From Aldehydirespirator sp965203575 (GTDB lineage: Bacteria; Actinomycetota; Acidimicrobiia; Acidimicrobiales; Aldehydirespiratoraceae), in contig OZ241894.1 in assembly GCA_965203575.1 (NCBI GenBank), positions 1,550,001 through 1,614,000 of the forward strand: 64,000 nt of DNA, given 5' to 3'. Positions 16,755 through 26,194 of this stretch are shown piece by piece. The notes under the pieces are model-generated. The model did no database searches. It saw only the letters and a program-made list of their open reading frames with translations, and had not been told where the DNA came from. Every line of letters begins with the position of its first letter. Position 1 is the stretch's first letter. The position numbers and the translations under genes are program-made.

Positions 16755-16828
16755 GTCCCACACCCATGGAGCCTTGGGAACACCGCGAGTTCCACGCTCC
16801 CGATATGTGGCGGCTTGAGCCGACGAAC

Positions 16829-16834
16829 TAGGTT
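16829..16834 (+). promoter_or_regulatory. Possible -10 element of the first Rieske operon
   Basis: In the 134-bp gap before the Rieske gene, TAGGTT (16829-16834) matches the -10-like hexamer seen upstream of tmm (52087). No convincing -35 sits at standard distance. Weak prediction. Confidence 0.25.
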
Positions 16835-16888
16835 CAGCGGCAAGGGACACATCCCGCCACGCGCTCAGACCTAGCGGAGACACGAGCC

Positions 16889-18058
16889 ATGACAGTGCTG
16901 ACCGGCGACCTTCTGGACAGCTTCGACGACTCCGTGGGGCCGGTGGACGAGGCCCGGCTGCTGCCGCCCGTCCTGTACACATCGGCGGAGTTCTACGAGT
17001 TCGAGCGACAGGCCATCTTCCAGCGGGAGTGGCTGTGCGTGGGCCGGGTCGACCAGCTGAAGGAGCCGGGCGACTTCCGCTGCATCACCATCGCGGGCGA
17101 GCCCCTGATCGCGGCCCGGGACTCCGGCGGCGAGCTCAGGGTCATGTCGGCCGTGTGCCGCCACCGGGGAATGGTGATCGCGGAGGGCTCCGGCAACTGC
17201 CGCCGCTTCACCTGCCCGTACCACCACTGGAGCTACGGCCTGGACGGCGAACTGCTGGGCGCGCCTGCCATGGACCGGACGGTGGGCTTCGACCGAGCCG
17301 ACCACCCGCTGCCCCAGCTCAAGGTGGAGCTGTGGCAGGGGTTCATCATGGCCAACTTCGATCATCACGCCCGGCCCTTCGGACCGACCATGACCAAGAT
17401 CGACGACATGCTCACCAACTACGGGCTGGAGTCGACCACCACGCTGGAGGGCAAGACGATCGGTGACCTGCCGTGGAACTGGAAGGTCATGATGGAGAAC
17501 TTCAACGACCCCTACCACGCCAGCCGGCTGCACGGCCCGCTCCAGACCTTCGCTCCCAGCCACATGAACGACTTTCTGGTATGGGACGACACCGACGGCG
17601 CCATCGGCCGGATCCAGCACTTCACCGACATCGACAGCTCGTTCAATCCCACCCAGCGCTGCATCCTGCCCGTGTTCTCCAACCTGACCACCGAGCAGCG
17701 CAAGCGGGGCGGCTTCGTGCTGATCCCGCCCACGCTGGCGCTGGCCATCGTCCCCGACGAGGTGGCCTACTTCATCATCAGCCCGCAGGACGCCGGCCAC
17801 ATCACCATCCAGATCGGCTACTGCCTGGAGCCGTCGGCGCTGCAGGACCCCCTGTTCGACTACCTGTTCAAGGCGGCCGAGGACGGCGTCAACAACTTCA
17901 ACGAGCAGGACATCTACGTGGACGCCATGACCCAGCAGGGCCTCAACTCGCATCTCGCGCCCCGCGGTCGCTACTCGTGGCAGGAGGAGACCCTGGTCCA
18001 GTTCAACCGCTGGCTGGTGAAGCGCTACCGCGAGCACTGGCCCTCCAACGGCGCCTGA
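16889..18058 (+). CDS. Rieske-type ring-hydroxylating/quaternary-amine oxygenase, alpha subunit
   Basis: 389 residues. The N-terminal Rieske [2Fe-2S] domain has the C-x-H ... C-x2-H ligands (CRHRGM and CPYHHW) about 18 residues apart. The catalytic domain holds the mononuclear iron motif NFNDPYHASRLH. The N terminus (YTSAEFYEFERQAIFQREWLC) resembles oxygenases acting on carnitine, betaine and aromatic acids. It starts a plus-strand run with a flavin-reductase-like protein 38 bp on, a plausible electron donor. Amine monooxygenation or demethylation is inferred from the wider locus. Confidence 0.88.
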   Translation: MTVLTGDLLDSFDDSVGPVDEARLLPPVLYTSAEFYEFERQAIFQREWLCVGRVDQLKEPGDFRCITIAGEPLIAARDSGGELRVMSAVCRHRGMVIAEGSGNCRRFTCPYHHWSYGLDGELLGAPAMDRTVGFDRADHPLPQLKVELWQGFIMANFDHHARPFGPTMTKIDDMLTNYGLESTTTLEGKTIGDLPWNWKVMMENFNDPYHASRLHGPLQTFAPSHMNDFLVWDDTDGAIGRIQHFTDIDSSFNPTQRCILPVFSNLTTEQRKRGGFVLIPPTLALAIVPDEVAYFIISPQDAGHITIQIGYCLEPSALQDPLFDYLFKAAEDGVNNFNEQDIYVDAMTQQGLNSHLAPRGRYSWQEETLVQFNRWLVKRYREHWPSNGA

Positions 18059-18095
18059 TCGGGCGCCCCACCCGAGATCGGCCGGACCAACAGCC

Positions 18096-18769
18096 GTGGA
18101 CCCTGAGCGGACCGTCACCTTCGACCCGGCCGAGCACCTGCCGATGGAGCGGCAGTTCATGCTGTCGCAGCTGGTGGTGCCCCGGCCCATCGCCATGGTC
18201 TCGACCCGCAGCCCCGACGGCGTCGCCAACATCGCGCCGATGAGCTACTACCTGCCGATCACCGGCGATCCGATGCTGCTGGGCATCACCATGGGCCTCC
18301 GGGAGACCGGGCAGCTCAAGGACACCTACAACAACGCCGTGGCCAGCGGCGACTTCGTGGTGAACGTCACCACCGAGGTCTTCCGGGACCGGATCGAGAC
18401 GGTGGCCATGGAGGCGCCGAGCGACGTGGACGAGTACGAGCTGGCCGGCTGGACCCCGGTGCCGGCCACCAAGGTCACATCGCCGGCCATCGGCGAGGCC
18501 CTGGCCCGCCTCGAGTGCGAGGTGTGCAAAGTGGTCGACCTCGGAACGCCGGGGAGGATCTTCAGCGAGGTCCACCTGGTGATCGCCGAGGTGGTGTGGG
18601 TGGCCTACGACTCCGCGGTCTGCGACCCCAGTGGCCGCATCGACCCGCTGCGGCTGGGACCCATCGGCCGGCTCGGTTTGCGGACCTATCTCCGCACAGT
18701 GGACGATGGCGCCTACTACCTGCACCGCACCCCGTGGTCGGAGTTCGTCGACAACCCCAAGGAGCCGTA

Positions 18770-18770
<1 letters not shown>
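18096..18770 (+). CDS. Flavin reductase-like FMN-binding protein
   Basis: 224 residues of the flavin-reductase-like / DIM6-NTAB family: FMN-binding beta-barrel with VVPRPIAMVSTRSPDG at residues about 28-43, APMSYY, and DFVVNVT. Such proteins reduce flavin for partner oxygenases or act as flavoprotein reductases. It follows the Rieske alpha subunit and could pass electrons to it, although Rieske reductases usually carry their own Fe-S domain. Its TAG stop overlaps the GTG start of the next gene by one base, indicating coupling with the dehydrogenase genes. Confidence 0.82.
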
Positions 18771-19743
<973 letters not shown>

Positions 19744-19747
<4 letters not shown>

Positions 19748-20793
19748 GCGCCGCAGAGACAGCCGCGACCAAGCCGGCCCGCACCGCCCGCACGCCCCGC
19801 AAACCCAGGGACAGGGTCCGCAAGGCCAGCTTCACCCAGGCCCTCAACAACGCCCTGGACCTGGCCATGGAGAGGCACGCCGAGATGTTCCTGATCGGCG
19901 AGGACATCGCCGAGATGGGAGGCGACTTCGGCGTGACCAAGGGGCTGCTGGCCAAGCACGGGCCCGAGCGGGTGCGTGACACGCCCCTGTCGGAGGCGGC
20001 CATCATCGGCACCTGCGCGGGCGCGGCCATGGTCGGCATGCGCCCGGTGGCCGAGATCATGTTCGCCGACTTCATAGCCGAGTGCTACGACCAGGTCGTC
20101 AACAACGTGGCCAAGCTCCACTACATGTTCGACGGCCAGTTCAAGGCCCCCCTGGTGATCCGCACCGCCTGCGGGGGCGGGTTCGGCGGCGGCCCGCACC
20201 ACTCCCAGAGCGTGGAGGGCTGGTTCCTCAACGTGCCCGGCATCGTGATCGTGGCCCCGTCCAACCCGGTCGACGCCAAGGGCCTGCTGCTGGCGTCGAT
20301 CGACAGCGACGATCCGGTGCTGTTCCTGGAGCACAAGGCGCTGTACCGCAGCCGGGCCGAGGTGCCCCCCGAGTACTACACCACCCCTTTGGGGGTGGCT
20401 TCGGTCGCCCGCGAGGGAACCGACGTGACGGTGGTGGCGGCCATGCGCATGGTGCCGATGGCGCTGGACGCCGCGGCCAAGGCCGCCGACGACGGCATCT
20501 CGGTCGAGGTGGTGGACCTGCGGACGATCCGGCCCTACGACGCGGCCACCGTGCTGGCCTCGGCATCCAAGACCGGCCGGGTGGTGGTGGCCAACGAGGC
20601 TCCCAGGATCGGCGGGCTCGGGGCCGAGCTGAGCGCCCGCATCAGCGAGGAGTGCTTCGCGGGGTTGCGGGGGCCGGTGGTGCGGGTGGACGGCCTCGAC
20701 ACCCCCATCCCCTTCTCGGTACCCCTGGAGGACATCGTGCTCCCCGGCACCGACGACATCGCCGCCGCCATCAGCACCGCGGCCCAGTACTGA
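19744..20793 (+). CDS. 2-oxoacid/acetoin dehydrogenase E1 beta subunit
   Basis: 349 residues with a basic Ala/Thr/Pro-rich N-terminal tail of about 25 residues that is longer than usual. Core motifs of the transketolase-like beta subunit are present: FLIGEDIAEMGGDFGVTKGL, RDTPLSEAAIIG, EIMFADFIAECYDQ, and a C-terminal domain with VEVVDLRTIRPYD. It pairs with E1 alpha (ATGA overlap) and precedes a lipoyl-domain protein by 25 bp. Together they would decarboxylate a 2-oxoacid or acetoin and pass the acyl or hydroxyethyl group to lipoate. Confidence 0.92.
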
Positions 20794-20818
20794 CAACACG
20801 ATGAACGAGGAGAGCTGA

Positions 20819-21088
20819 ATGGCGACCAATGTGATTCTGCCCAAGTGGGGGCTGACCATGGAGGACGGCACCGTGGTGGCCTGGTACGTCGACGAAGGCG
20901 ACCACGTGGTTGAGGGCGAGGTGATCGCCGAGGTCGAGACCGAGAAGGTCGAGAACGAGCTGGAAGCGCCCTGCGCCGGGGTGGTGGCCCGGATCCTGGT
21001 CGACGAGGACGAGACCGTCGACGTGGGCACGGTGCTGGCCGTGATCGCCGACAACGAGGCCGAGGCTGCGGCAGTTGCAGGGGGCTAG
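20819..21088 (+). CDS. Stand-alone lipoyl-domain protein
   Basis: 89 residues, one complete biotinyl/lipoyl hairpin domain and nothing else: ILPKWGLTMEDGTVVAW, then the lipoyl Lys at residue 43 in ETEKVENE. A normal E2 of about 400 residues would add an E1/E3-binding segment and an acyltransferase core; both are missing and no E3 follows. GAGGAG precedes the ATG by 8 bases. It may be a mobile carrier like GcvH, with transferase and dihydrolipoamide dehydrogenase supplied from elsewhere. The next gene starts 2 bp downstream. Confidence 0.9.
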   Translation: MATNVILPKWGLTMEDGTVVAWYVDEGDHVVEGEVIAEVETEKVENELEAPCAGVVARILVDEDETVDVGTVLAVIADNEAEAAAVAGG

Positions 21089-21090
21089 CC

Positions 21091-21867
21091 GTGAGACCTG
21101 ATCGCTTCGACGGTGACACCGTGCTGATCACCGGCTCGTCCAGGGGCATCGGCGCGGCAACCGCTCGGGCGTTCGCAGCCGAGGGAGCCCGGGTCGCGGT
21201 CAACTACCGCAGCGACGCCGACGGCGCGGTCTCCACCCGGCAGGCCATCGCCGACGCAGGCGGCACGGTCGAGGTGTTCCAGGCCGACATCGGCCGCGAG
21301 GCCGACGTGGCCCGGCTCGCTCGGGAGGTGGAGGCCTCGCTGGGGCCGGTGTCGATCCTGGTCAACAACGCCGCCCTCATCGACCGCTCGTCGATGTTCG
21401 ACCTGTCCCTGGAGGCGTTCGACACGGTCTGGCAGGCCAACGTCAGGGGCCTGTTCCAGCTGAGCCAGCTGGCGGCAGCCGGCATGGTGGAACGGGGCCG
21501 GGGCGCCATCGTCCACGTCAGCTCCATCCTGGCCCGCCTCGGGGTGGTCAACCGCTGCGCCTACATCGCGTCCAAGGGCGCGGTCGAGGGGCTGACCCGG
21601 GCCATGGCCCTGGAACTCGGCCCCAAGGGGGTGAGGGTCAACGCGGTGGCACCGGGACTCATCGCCACCGAGGCTCTGCTGGCCGGGATGCGGGACCCAG
21701 ACCTTCAGACCGCTATCCAGCGCCACATCCCCGAGGGCCGCTTCGGAAGGCCCGAGGAGATCACCGCGGCCATCCTGTTCGCGGCCTCACCGGAGGCCAG
21801 CTACCTCAACGGCGCGATCATCCCCGTCGACGCCGCCCTGGGCGCCCGAGAATCCACTCCCGCCTGA
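21091..21867 (+). CDS. Short-chain dehydrogenase/reductase
   Basis: 258 residues, classical SDR. It has the cofactor motif TGSSRGIG, NNAA, and the catalytic Ser-Tyr-Lys as HVSS and YIASKGA, and ends with the usual PEEITAAILFAASPEAS ... NGAIIPVD. NADP preference is suggested by Arg after TGSS and in the second strand (NYRS). GTG start, 2 bp after the lipoyl gene. It probably oxidises or reduces a small alcohol/ketone in the same pathway as the E1/lipoyl genes; substrate unknown. Confidence 0.88.
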   Translation: MRPDRFDGDTVLITGSSRGIGAATARAFAAEGARVAVNYRSDADGAVSTRQAIADAGGTVEVFQADIGREADVARLAREVEASLGPVSILVNNAALIDRSSMFDLSLEAFDTVWQANVRGLFQLSQLAAAGMVERGRGAIVHVSSILARLGVVNRCAYIASKGAVEGLTRAMALELGPKGVRVNAVAPGLIATEALLAGMRDPDLQTAIQRHIPEGRFGRPEEITAAILFAASPEASYLNGAIIPVDAALGARESTPA

Positions 21868-21868
21868 C

Positions 21869-22828
21869 ATGATCTGCGTCAACCGCGAGGCAATGAAGAC
21901 GGTGAGGGTCATCCTCGACGAAGCCGACGCTCTGGGCGTGTCGGTGGACCGGCTCGAGAACGGCGCCACCGTCATCGACATGGGCCTCCAGGCCAAAGGC
22001 GGCTGGCGGGCCGCGCAGCTCTACACCCTGGCCAGCCTGGGCGGCCTGGGCACCGTCAGTTACGAGCCCTTCGAACTGGCCGGGCGCATGCTCACGGCGG
22101 TGCGGGTGATGATCGACCACCCCATCGAGGCCTGCGTGGCGTCGCAGATCGCGGGATGGCGCCTCCAGGCCCCCGGCACCGAGCACGCCGCCATCCTGGC
22201 CGGACCGGGCCGGGCCCTGAACCGCGACAGCCTCGACCACTACTTCGAGTGGATCGACTACCGCGACGACCACCATGAGTCGGTGGTGGCCATCCAGACG
22301 TCCGAGCCGATCCCGGTGGCCATGGCCGACATGATCGCCTCCGCCTGCCGGGTCGACCCCGGCGACCTGTACGTGCTGTTCGCGCCCAACCGCAGCCTGG
22401 TGACCGCGGTGCAGGTCGCGGCCCGGATCGTGGAGCAGTCCATTCACCGGTTGGCCGAGGAGGGCATGGACCTGCGCGGCCTGCGCTACGCGTACGGCCT
22501 GGGGGTGGTGCCGCCGCTGGTGGACGACGATCTGATCTCGATGGGCCGCATCAACGACAGCCTGCTCTACGGCGGCATCTCCAATGTCACCGTCGAAGGC
22601 AACGACGCCCAGTGCGCCGACATCGTCGAACGGGTGGTGTCGGCGGCCTGCTCCGCCTACGGGCGCCCCTTCATCGAGATCTACGAGGACGCCGGCCGGG
22701 ACTTCTACGAGATCCCCATAGAGCTGCACTCCCCGGCCGAGATCCACCTCACCAACCTGACCAGCGGCCGGACGTTCAGCGCAGGCCGCATCAACTACGA
22801 AGTGCTGACCGCATCATTCCTCGGCTAG
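21869..22828 (+). CDS. mch: Methenyltetrahydromethanopterin cyclohydrolase
   Basis: 319 residues, the usual length for the family, which interconverts methenyl- and formyl-tetrahydromethanopterin. Conserved family segments are evident: NGATVIDMG near the start, GGLGTV, CVASQIAGW, PNRSLVTAVQVAARIVE, MGRINDSLLYGG, and the long C-terminal block YGRPFIEIYED ... DFYEIP ... TNLTSGRTFSAGRI. The gene starts one base after the SDR stop. This C1 carrier pathway is known from methanogens, methylotrophic proteobacteria and planctomycetes and is not standard in actinobacteria. Here it would fit oxidation of formaldehyde from demethylases such as Tdm (49681). A paralogue with altered function cannot be excluded. 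Confidence 0.88.
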   Translation: MICVNREAMKTVRVILDEADALGVSVDRLENGATVIDMGLQAKGGWRAAQLYTLASLGGLGTVSYEPFELAGRMLTAVRVMIDHPIEACVASQIAGWRLQAPGTEHAAILAGPGRALNRDSLDHYFEWIDYRDDHHESVVAIQTSEPIPVAMADMIASACRVDPGDLYVLFAPNRSLVTAVQVAARIVEQSIHRLAEEGMDLRGLRYAYGLGVVPPLVDDDLISMGRINDSLLYGGISNVTVEGNDAQCADIVERVVSAACSAYGRPFIEIYEDAGRDFYEIPIELHSPAEIHLTNLTSGRTFSAGRINYEVLTASFLG

Positions 22829-22931
22829 CCCCGCAGCCCGATCCCTGCATCGGCGAGCCTCCCCGACGGCGAACCGACGACCTGGACGATGCTTCGTCTC
22901 GCTGAGTGAAGATGCATGTCATTATATTGAG

Positions 22932-22959
22932 TTGCATTGAAGGACGCTCATGGTAGGGT
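22932..22959 (+). promoter_or_regulatory. Promoter in an AT-rich gap, probably giving a leaderless transcript
   Basis: TTGCAT (22932-22937) and TAGGGT (22954-22959) are 16 bases apart within the AT-rich 137-bp gap after mch. The downstream ATG is at 22966, about 7 bases from the -10, so transcription may start at the initiation codon. Confidence 0.5.
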
Positions 22960-22965
22960 AGCGCC

Positions 22966-23328
22966 ATGGCGGCATCGGAGACGCTCGACGTTCCGGGTGA
23001 GAGCACGGCGATCACGGCCGACCCGACCGCGAGGCAGGGGCCAGCCGCCGCCTCGGCCCGCTTCCCTCAGCTCATCCCTCTCGCGCAGTTGATCGCCATC
23101 GTTCTGGGAGTGCTCGGGATCATCTGGAACCAACAGCAAAGCATCGACGGCCTGCGCACCGAACTCAACGATGTCGAAACCACGCTGAGGGCCGAGATCA
23201 ACGGTGTCGAAACCACACTGAGGACCGAACTTGCCGAATTGCGCGCCGAGGTGGCCGCAAACGGTCAGCGGCTGGCCCGCATCGAAGGCTTCCTCGAGAT
23301 CGGAATCCCCGACGACCCGCCAGAATGA
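22966..23328 (+). CDS. Small membrane-anchored coiled-coil protein, copy 1
   Basis: 120 residues, no family recognised. The N-terminal 30 residues are Ala/Thr-rich, then RFPQLIPLAQ leads into one transmembrane helix (IAIVLGVLGIIW, about 42-54). The rest is a heptad-like acidic/basic coiled coil (ELNDVETTLRAEINGVETTLRTELAELRAEV) ending NGQRLARIEGFLE-type and DDPPE. The topology suggests a membrane-tethered oligomer. The next gene is a tandem paralogue. Function unknown. Confidence 0.7.
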   Translation: MAASETLDVPGESTAITADPTARQGPAAASARFPQLIPLAQLIAIVLGVLGIIWNQQQSIDGLRTELNDVETTLRAEINGVETTLRTELAELRAEVAANGQRLARIEGFLEIGIPDDPPE

Positions 23329-23335
23329 GCTCCAC

Positions 23336-23692
23336 GTGACCGCGCGGTTTCCTCAGCTCATTCCTGTCGCGAAGTTGGTCGCCACCATACTGGGAGCAAT
23401 CGCGATCATCTGGCACCAGCAGCACAGCTTCGGCAGTCTGCGCGCCGATCTGGCCGCCGAGTTCAACCGTACGATAATCGTACTGCGGACCGGGATCGAC
23501 CCTGCCGAAACCACGCCGTGGGACGAGATCAACCGTGTCGATACCGGACTGAGGGCCGAGATCCGCGAGATGCGCACCGAACTGCGCGCCGAGATCGGTG
23601 AACTGGAGGCCGAGGTGTCAGAGAACGGCCAGCGTCTGGCGCGCATCGAAGCCGTCCCCGGCATCGGAGTCGCCGACGACCCGCCAGAATGA
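23336..23692 (+). CDS. Small membrane-anchored coiled-coil protein, copy 2 (tandem paralogue)
   Basis: 118 residues from GTG 23336, chosen because homology to copy 1 begins two codons later (ARFPQLIPVAKLVATILG). One transmembrane helix, then a coiled-coil stretch (GLRAEIREMRTELRAEIGELEAEV) and the shared ending NGQRLARIEAV ... DDPPE. Copy 1 ends 7 bp upstream. The anchor and the tail are the best-conserved parts between copies, whereas the middle has diverged. Function unknown. Confidence 0.68.
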   Translation: MTARFPQLIPVAKLVATILGAIAIIWHQQHSFGSLRADLAAEFNRTIIVLRTGIDPAETTPWDEINRVDTGLRAEIREMRTELRAEIGELEAEVSENGQRLARIEAVPGIGVADDPPE

Positions 23693-23693
23693 G

Positions 23694-24419
23694 ATGGTGA
23701 CATCGCAGCCGACTCCAGTGGCGATCATCACCGGTGGCGGGTCGGGCATCGGCCGGGCCTGCGCGGCTGCGCTGACGGCCCGAGGATTGCGCTGTGTGCT
23801 GGTCGGACGCCGGAAGGACCGGCTCCAGGCCGCCGCGGCCGGGCTGGACGGTCCGGCGCGCGCAGTGGCCGCGGACCTCACCGAGACCGGCGAGGCCGAG
23901 CGGGTGGTAGCGGAGACGCTCGCGGCGCTCGGCCGCGTCGACGTGGTCGTGCACGGCGCAGGAGTGTTCGAGAAGGCACCCGTGGCCGAGGCAACCGATG
24001 GCCACTGGCGGCATGTCATGGACATCAACCTGGAAGCGGTCCTGGCGCTGACCCGGGCCGGGTGGGAGGCTCTGAGCGACTCCGGGGGCCAGATCGTGCT
24101 CATCAGCAGCATCGCCGCCGTTCAGCCGTTCGAGGGCAACGCGGCCTACGCCGCGTCCAAGGGAGGGCTCAACGCGCTGGGCGAGGTGCTGCGGCTGGAA
24201 GGACGGGACCACGGCATCAGGGTGATGACGCTGTGCCCCGCCCAGATCGACACCGAGCTGTGGGACGGCAAGGCCCCCGGGCAGGTGCGAGCCCGCATGA
24301 TGCCCGCCGCCGGGGTGGGCGAACTGGTTGCGAACCTCCTCGGCACTGACCGTCGCATCGACATCGGACCGGTCGTCATCAGGCCCGTCCACGATCCCTG
24401 GGTCGAACCCGAACCGTGA
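23694..24419 (+). CDS. Short-chain dehydrogenase/reductase
   Basis: 241 residues. SDR cofactor motif TGGGSGIGRA, second-strand Arg pair (VGRRKDRL) favouring NADP(H), HGAG in place of NNAG, and catalytic Ser ... YAASK (LISSIAA, AAYAASKGG). ATG 23694 lies one base after the previous stop; the frame is open further upstream but only in the shadow of the coiled-coil gene. GTGA overlap with the LLM oxidoreductase that follows implies a shared transcript. Substrate unknown. Confidence 0.87.
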   Translation: MVTSQPTPVAIITGGGSGIGRACAAALTARGLRCVLVGRRKDRLQAAAAGLDGPARAVAADLTETGEAERVVAETLAALGRVDVVVHGAGVFEKAPVAEATDGHWRHVMDINLEAVLALTRAGWEALSDSGGQIVLISSIAAVQPFEGNAAYAASKGGLNALGEVLRLEGRDHGIRVMTLCPAQIDTELWDGKAPGQVRARMMPAAGVGELVANLLGTDRRIDIGPVVIRPVHDPWVEPEP

Positions 24420-25393
24420 CCGCCGGCGAGCTTGCGCTCGGCCTTCAGATAGTCCCGACGATGGGCTCGGCCGAGCTGATCGACACCATCGTCACCGCCG
24501 AGGAACTCGGCTACTCCTACTGCATGGTGGCCGACGAGGGCCTGATGCTCGACGTGTACGGGGTGCTCGGCGCGGCAGCCCGGGCCACCAGCACCATCCG
24601 CCTGGGGGCGGTCACCAACCCCTACACCCGCCACCCTGCCGCCACTGCGGCCGCCATCGCCACCGTCGACGAGATGAGCGGGGGCCGGGCCTTCGTCACG
24701 CTGGTGGCCGGCGGCACCATGGTGCTGCATCCGATGGGCCTCGAGAGATCGGCCCCGCTTGCGATGATGACCGACATCATCGAGGCCCTACGGCTCCTTT
24801 GGCGGGGCGAGCCCGTCACCTGGCAAGGGCGGCGGCTCTCGCTGGAGGGCGCCCAGCTCGCCACCGGCACCCACTCGATCCCGATCTGGGTCGCGGCCCG
24901 CGGTGAGCGAATGCTGGCAGTGGCCGGCACCCACGCCGACGGCCTGGTGCTGATGGTCAAGTCCGACCTCGGCGACGCGTTCGGCCTCGCCGACCAGGCC
25001 CGAACGGAGGCGAGCGCCCCGCTCACCCGCGTCTACCTCGACCGCTTGGCCTACAAGCCCGAGATGATCGAGGAGGCCAAGCACCTCTACGGCTACGCCA
25101 TCATGGACAGCCCGCCCCGGATCCTCAAGAACCTCGGCCTCAACGAAGCCGAGATCGCCGGCCTCAAGGAGGCCTTCACCCAGGGTGGCCCCGAAGCCGT
25201 CGGCCAACTCGTGACCGACGAGCTGGTGGCCTCCTACCAGATCGCGGGCACCCCAGCGGAGTGCCGGAGCCAGCTCCAGGACCTGATCGGCGCCCACCGG
25301 CTCGATGCCTTCTTCGTGAACATCATCTCGCCCGGCCTGTCCGCCAACCACGAACTGCTGTCCGAGGTGGTCTCCATTGCCGCCGGCGGGTGA
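24416..25393 (+). CDS. Luciferase-like (LLM) oxidoreductase, Mer-like, probably F420-dependent
   Basis: 325 residues, close to the length of F420-dependent methylene-tetrahydromethanopterin reductase (Mer). LLM features: GLQIVPTMGSAELIDTIVTA, the early strand VADEGLMLDVY, GAVTNPYTRHPAATAAA, MSGGRAFVTLVAGG, IPIWVAARGERML and GTPAECRSQL near the end. Mer belongs to this superfamily, and an mch gene lies 1.6 kb upstream on the same strand, so a C1 role is attractive. F420-dependent sugar or hydroxy-compound dehydrogenases look similar, and the cofactor is not provable by eye. GTG start in a GTGA overlap. Confidence 0.78.
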   Translation: MTAGELALGLQIVPTMGSAELIDTIVTAEELGYSYCMVADEGLMLDVYGVLGAAARATSTIRLGAVTNPYTRHPAATAAAIATVDEMSGGRAFVTLVAGGTMVLHPMGLERSAPLAMMTDIIEALRLLWRGEPVTWQGRRLSLEGAQLATGTHSIPIWVAARGERMLAVAGTHADGLVLMVKSDLGDAFGLADQARTEASAPLTRVYLDRLAYKPEMIEEAKHLYGYAIMDSPPRILKNLGLNEAEIAGLKEAFTQGGPEAVGQLVTDELVASYQIAGTPAECRSQLQDLIGAHRLDAFFVNIISPGLSANHELLSEVVSIAAGG

Positions 25394-25508
25394 GGACACT
25401 CGAGCCTGCATGCCTCAGGGTGCCCCATGCATCCGGTTGGCGCGCCGCATCCCTCAGACCTTCCCAGCGGCCGCCCGCCATCGACGGCGATGACCGAGCC
25501 GGTCGTGT

Positions 25509-26174
25509 TCAACGGGGCAGGTCAGCCAGTGTCGTCCTGACCAGGAAGTCGTCGTCAGACCCGAAATGGTCCGGATCGCCGGGATACTCCAGCCGCACGA
25601 AGCCCCTCAGACGGAACTGGACATCGACGGGCTGCCCGGTCACATCGACGGCGAAGCGCGCCGTCGAGCCCTCCAGCCAGCCGTCGCAGGCCTCGGAACC
25701 CAACTGCTCGGTCGAGAAGCGGAACTCCAGCGCGTATGCGACCGTCTCGGCCCGGGGCTCACCGCCGACCACCACGTTGGACAGCCCGCAGATGATGCCG
25801 TGGTCAGTGAAGGCGTTCTGCGCCTCCGTGAAGAAGTCGGCCGTCCACTCCACGTCGGGCCCGAGCTCGGGAGCCTCGGCCAGCTCCAGCTCGAGCATCA
25901 GGGTCCGGTCGCCCACCCTCCACAGGGTGACGGTGGAGATGTCGGCGGCAGCGTCGCACCGCTCTCCCCAGTCGCGGCCGGCCATCCGGCAGTCGTCGGA
26001 CTCGTCGCTCACTACCAGCCTGGTGGCGTCGGCGCCCGAGAACAGGTAGGGCATGTCGATCGCGCCGAGCCCGGACAGCACCCAGAGCACGGCCGCCGCC
26101 GCCACCACGGCCGCCAGCACGATCCGGGACCGCAAGCTCCTGCGGTCGTCGGTGCCGCCACCCCCCGGTCCCAA
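25509..26174 (-). CDS. Single-pass membrane protein with exported domain, unknown function
   Basis: 221 residues, TTG start 20 bp after the permease stop. One N-terminal transmembrane helix (IVLAAVVAAAAVLWVLSGLG, about 18-37) is followed by a predicted extracytoplasmic beta-rich domain with Cys in DDCRMAGRDWGERCDA, IICGLS and EACDGW, possibly disulphide bonded. No family recognised. It is the last gene of the BMP-type ABC transporter operon and faces the LLM gene across 115 bp of apparently featureless sequence. It may be an accessory or merely a passenger. Confidence 0.65.
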   Translation of the reverse strand: MGPGGGGTDDRRSLRSRIVLAAVVAAAAVLWVLSGLGAIDMPYLFSGADATRLVVSDESDDCRMAGRDWGERCDAAADISTVTLWRVGDRTLMLELELAEAPELGPDVEWTADFFTEAQNAFTDHGIICGLSNVVVGGEPRAETVAYALEFRFSTEQLGSEACDGWLEGSTARFAVDVTGQPVDVQFRLRGFVRLEYPGDPDHFGSDDDFLVRTTLADLPR

Positions 26175-26194
26175 GTGACCCCCTGCCAGATCTT

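Noticed and set aside
20819..21088. Biotin carboxyl carrier protein
   Set aside because: The modified Lys is in ETEKVENE, a lipoyl-type context, rather than the A-M-K-M of biotin carriers, and it follows E1 alpha/beta.
25394..25508. Bidirectional terminator between the LLM gene and the minus-strand operon
   Set aside because: No convincing stem-loop or T/A tracts could be drawn in the 115-bp gap.
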